Below are positions 58,440-60,000 of a DNA stretch of 60,000 bases, piece by piece (the stretch's first letter is position 1; every line of letters begins with the position of its first letter). The notes below the pieces were generated by a model. The model was not told where the DNA came from. It made no database searches and was given only the letters and a program-made list of their open reading frames with translations. The stretch covers positions 1,000,174 to 1,060,173 of the forward strand of contig CAUYUJ010014205.1 in assembly GCA_963575745.1 (NCBI GenBank), written 5' to 3'. Both the position numbers and the translations under genes were made by a program. This DNA is from Prorocentrum cordatum. Its lineage: Eukaryota; Sar; Dinophyceae; Prorocentrales; Prorocentraceae.

Positions 58440-58770
58440 AGATTCCTCCCCTCTCCTCCCCGTCGTAGTCGTCGACGTGGTCGGCGTTGTCGTCGTCGTG
58501 GCCGCCGCCCTGGCGTCGCGCGAGCGAGCGGCGCCCGCGCGGAAAGGGGACGGGGATGTGCGCGCTTGCCTTCGGCGCCGGCGTGCGAGGCCAGCAAGGC
58601 GATGTCCTGTGGCGATCATCGTCGTATCGTCGTCGTTATCGCCGTCGTGCTCGGCGCCGTTGTCGCTGTGCGTAGCAGTGCGTAGGCGCAGCCGTCGTCG
58701 TCGCCGTCGTCGTCGCCTTCGTTGCCCCTGCCGCCGCCGCCGTCTGTGCCGCCGCCGTTGCCGTCTCCGT

Positions 58771-58802
<32 letters not shown>

Positions 58803-58870
58803 TCGTCGCCGCCGCCGCCGCCTTCGCCACCGTCGTCGTCGTCGTCGTCGTCGTCGTTTTCCCCGTCGTC
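58440..58870. repeat. (GTC)n/(GCC)n microsatellite
   Basis: Imperfect GTC/GCC array, similar to 3480-3772. Arg-, Val- or Asp-rich ORFs are artefacts. Confidence 0.85.
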
Positions 58871-59144
58871 GAGGTTATAGAATCGAGGTTTGTGCTTCCC
58901 CCGCCCCAATTTGGCCTCCAGAGGCCCCCAAGCTATCCAGGACCGATGTCCTCTTCCTGGTCGTCGTCCTCGTCGGCATCGGAATCGTCATCCCCCTCAT
59001 CCTACAGGCAAGGACTTTGGCGTGTTGCGCAATGATTTGGCCAGCCTCTGGTGCGCCGTCGTGGCCCACGACTGGCCCTCGCCTTGGCACCCTAGCGCCG
59101 CGCACATTCGCAAGATGAGTTCGCCACTGTTTACGATTCGCATG

Positions 59145-59310
59145 GTTGAAGTCCCAGTACTTGTGCTTTGGTACGATTTAAGGAGGGCTGTCAAGACGCA
59201 GAAGTCACGTTGATTCGCCGCTGCGTTGAAATCCCAGTAATGGTGTTCTGGCACGACTCAGGGCTGTCAAGAAGCAACAGCCACGTTGATCTACGGCGTT
59301 GACGTCTTAG
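59145..59310 (+). repeat. Tandem repeat, about 75-80 bp, 2.2 copies
   Basis: GTTGAAGTCCCAGTA (59145), GTTGAAATCCCAGTA (59225) and a partial GTTGACGTCTTAG (59298); inner blocks GGGCTGTCAAGA and CACGTTGATC are shared. Confidence 0.7.
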
Positions 59311-59459
59311 TTTCTTTTTTGCCACGTCTGGGGATTCTCAAACGGTCATCTTCCAATGAGCCACTCCCCACAATGAAACTAATTGCTTGCAAGGATCTGT
59401 GAAGATGGCGCTTGGAGGGAAGAGTTATTGCAACATCGTTGATGCTTATTGGTTTTGCA

Positions 59460-59946
59460 CTGGTCCTCTTCCTCCACGTCCCCCTCCCCCTCCTCCCCCT
59501 CCCCCTCCTCCCCTCCCCCTCCTCCCCCTCCCCCTCTCCCGCCCGCCCCCCTTGGCTGCTGCCGCGGCGGCCGCGCCTTGTACGCCTCTTGCGAGCGGTC
59601 GCCCGCCTCATGGGAGGGGGGCGGGGCGGCGGAGGCGGCGCGGCAGCGCCAACCCCGCCCTCCGACAGAAGGGGAAAGGTGGAAGGATGGGGGAGGAGGG
59701 GGATAGGGGGAGGAAGGGCGAGGAAGATGAGAAGGGGGAGGGAGGGAGGGAGGGAGGAAAAGGAGGAGGAGGAGGGGGAGGAGGAGCAGGAGAAGAAGGA
59801 TGAGGAGGAAGTGGAGGGAGAGACGGATGGAGGGAGGGAGGGCGGGAGGGAGGGCGGGAGATGAGAAGGGGGAGGGAGGGAGGGAGGGAGGGAGGGAGGG
59901 ATAGAGAGAGAGAGGGAGGCAGGGCGGGCGGGCGGGCGGGCAAGAG

Positions 59947-60000
<54 letters not shown>
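59460..60000. repeat. Purine/pyrimidine tracts and (GAT)n at the window end
   Basis: (CCCCTCCT)n at 59470-59545, GGGAGGGA tracts at 59680-59910, GGGC run at 59922-59942 and a perfect (GAT)n from 59949 to the edge. Confidence 0.85.

Overview
The window looks like nuclear DNA of a dinoflagellate. The strongest evidence is a 15-base piece, CCATTTTGGCTCAAG, identical to the 3' part of the dinoflagellate spliced leader and present in both LTRs of a copia-type element (12714-12728 and 19058-19072). The GC-rich coding style, long trinucleotide microsatellites, large satellites and degenerate retroelements agree with this. I cannot name a genus. I found no conventional host gene, rRNA, tRNA or CRISPR array; every recognisable coding sequence belongs to a mobile element or its relic.

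Layout: 1-4500 is low-complexity DNA with GC-rich tandem repeats. 4500-9355 is a satellite of about 1.3-1.5 kb units, each made of a conserved leader, a long (GAC)n core and two roughly 300-bp subrepeats carrying CG hairpins; another unit lies at 42985-44462 and diverged relatives lie at 9355-12389, 19362-20560 and 47560-48420. 12390-19361 is a copia-family LTR retrotransposon on the + strand (element A) with degenerate ORFs and a scrambled pol: the RT thumb plus RNase H lie before the integrase remnant and the RT palm. 20928-23275 and 48655-50685 form a long inverted duplication. 24138-31508 is one open frame joining a non-LTR reverse transcriptase with a restriction-like endonuclease (R2-like) and a PARP-type zinc finger to an unrelated cysteine-containing module; a short palindromic motif is scattered through it. 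33649-41724 is a second copia-family LTR element (element B) on the - strand, inserted in a TAG microsatellite, nearly intact but with two in-frame stops and one frameshift. 50740-53362 holds the 3' end of a second LINE (zinc fingers plus RNase H) followed by a coiled-coil ORF. 53363-60000 is tandem repeats, a Tc1/mariner transposase relic, a broken minus-strand coding relic and low-complexity tracts.

Together the genes describe retrotransposition rather than a metabolic pathway. Element A is notable because its LTR seems to mark an RNA that starts with the spliced leader, because its primer-binding site matches an internal (half-tRNA) initiator-Met site like Drosophila copia, and because its pol modules are permuted. 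Element B starts its gag inside the LTR. Most family calls rest on motifs read by eye; no database search was possible.
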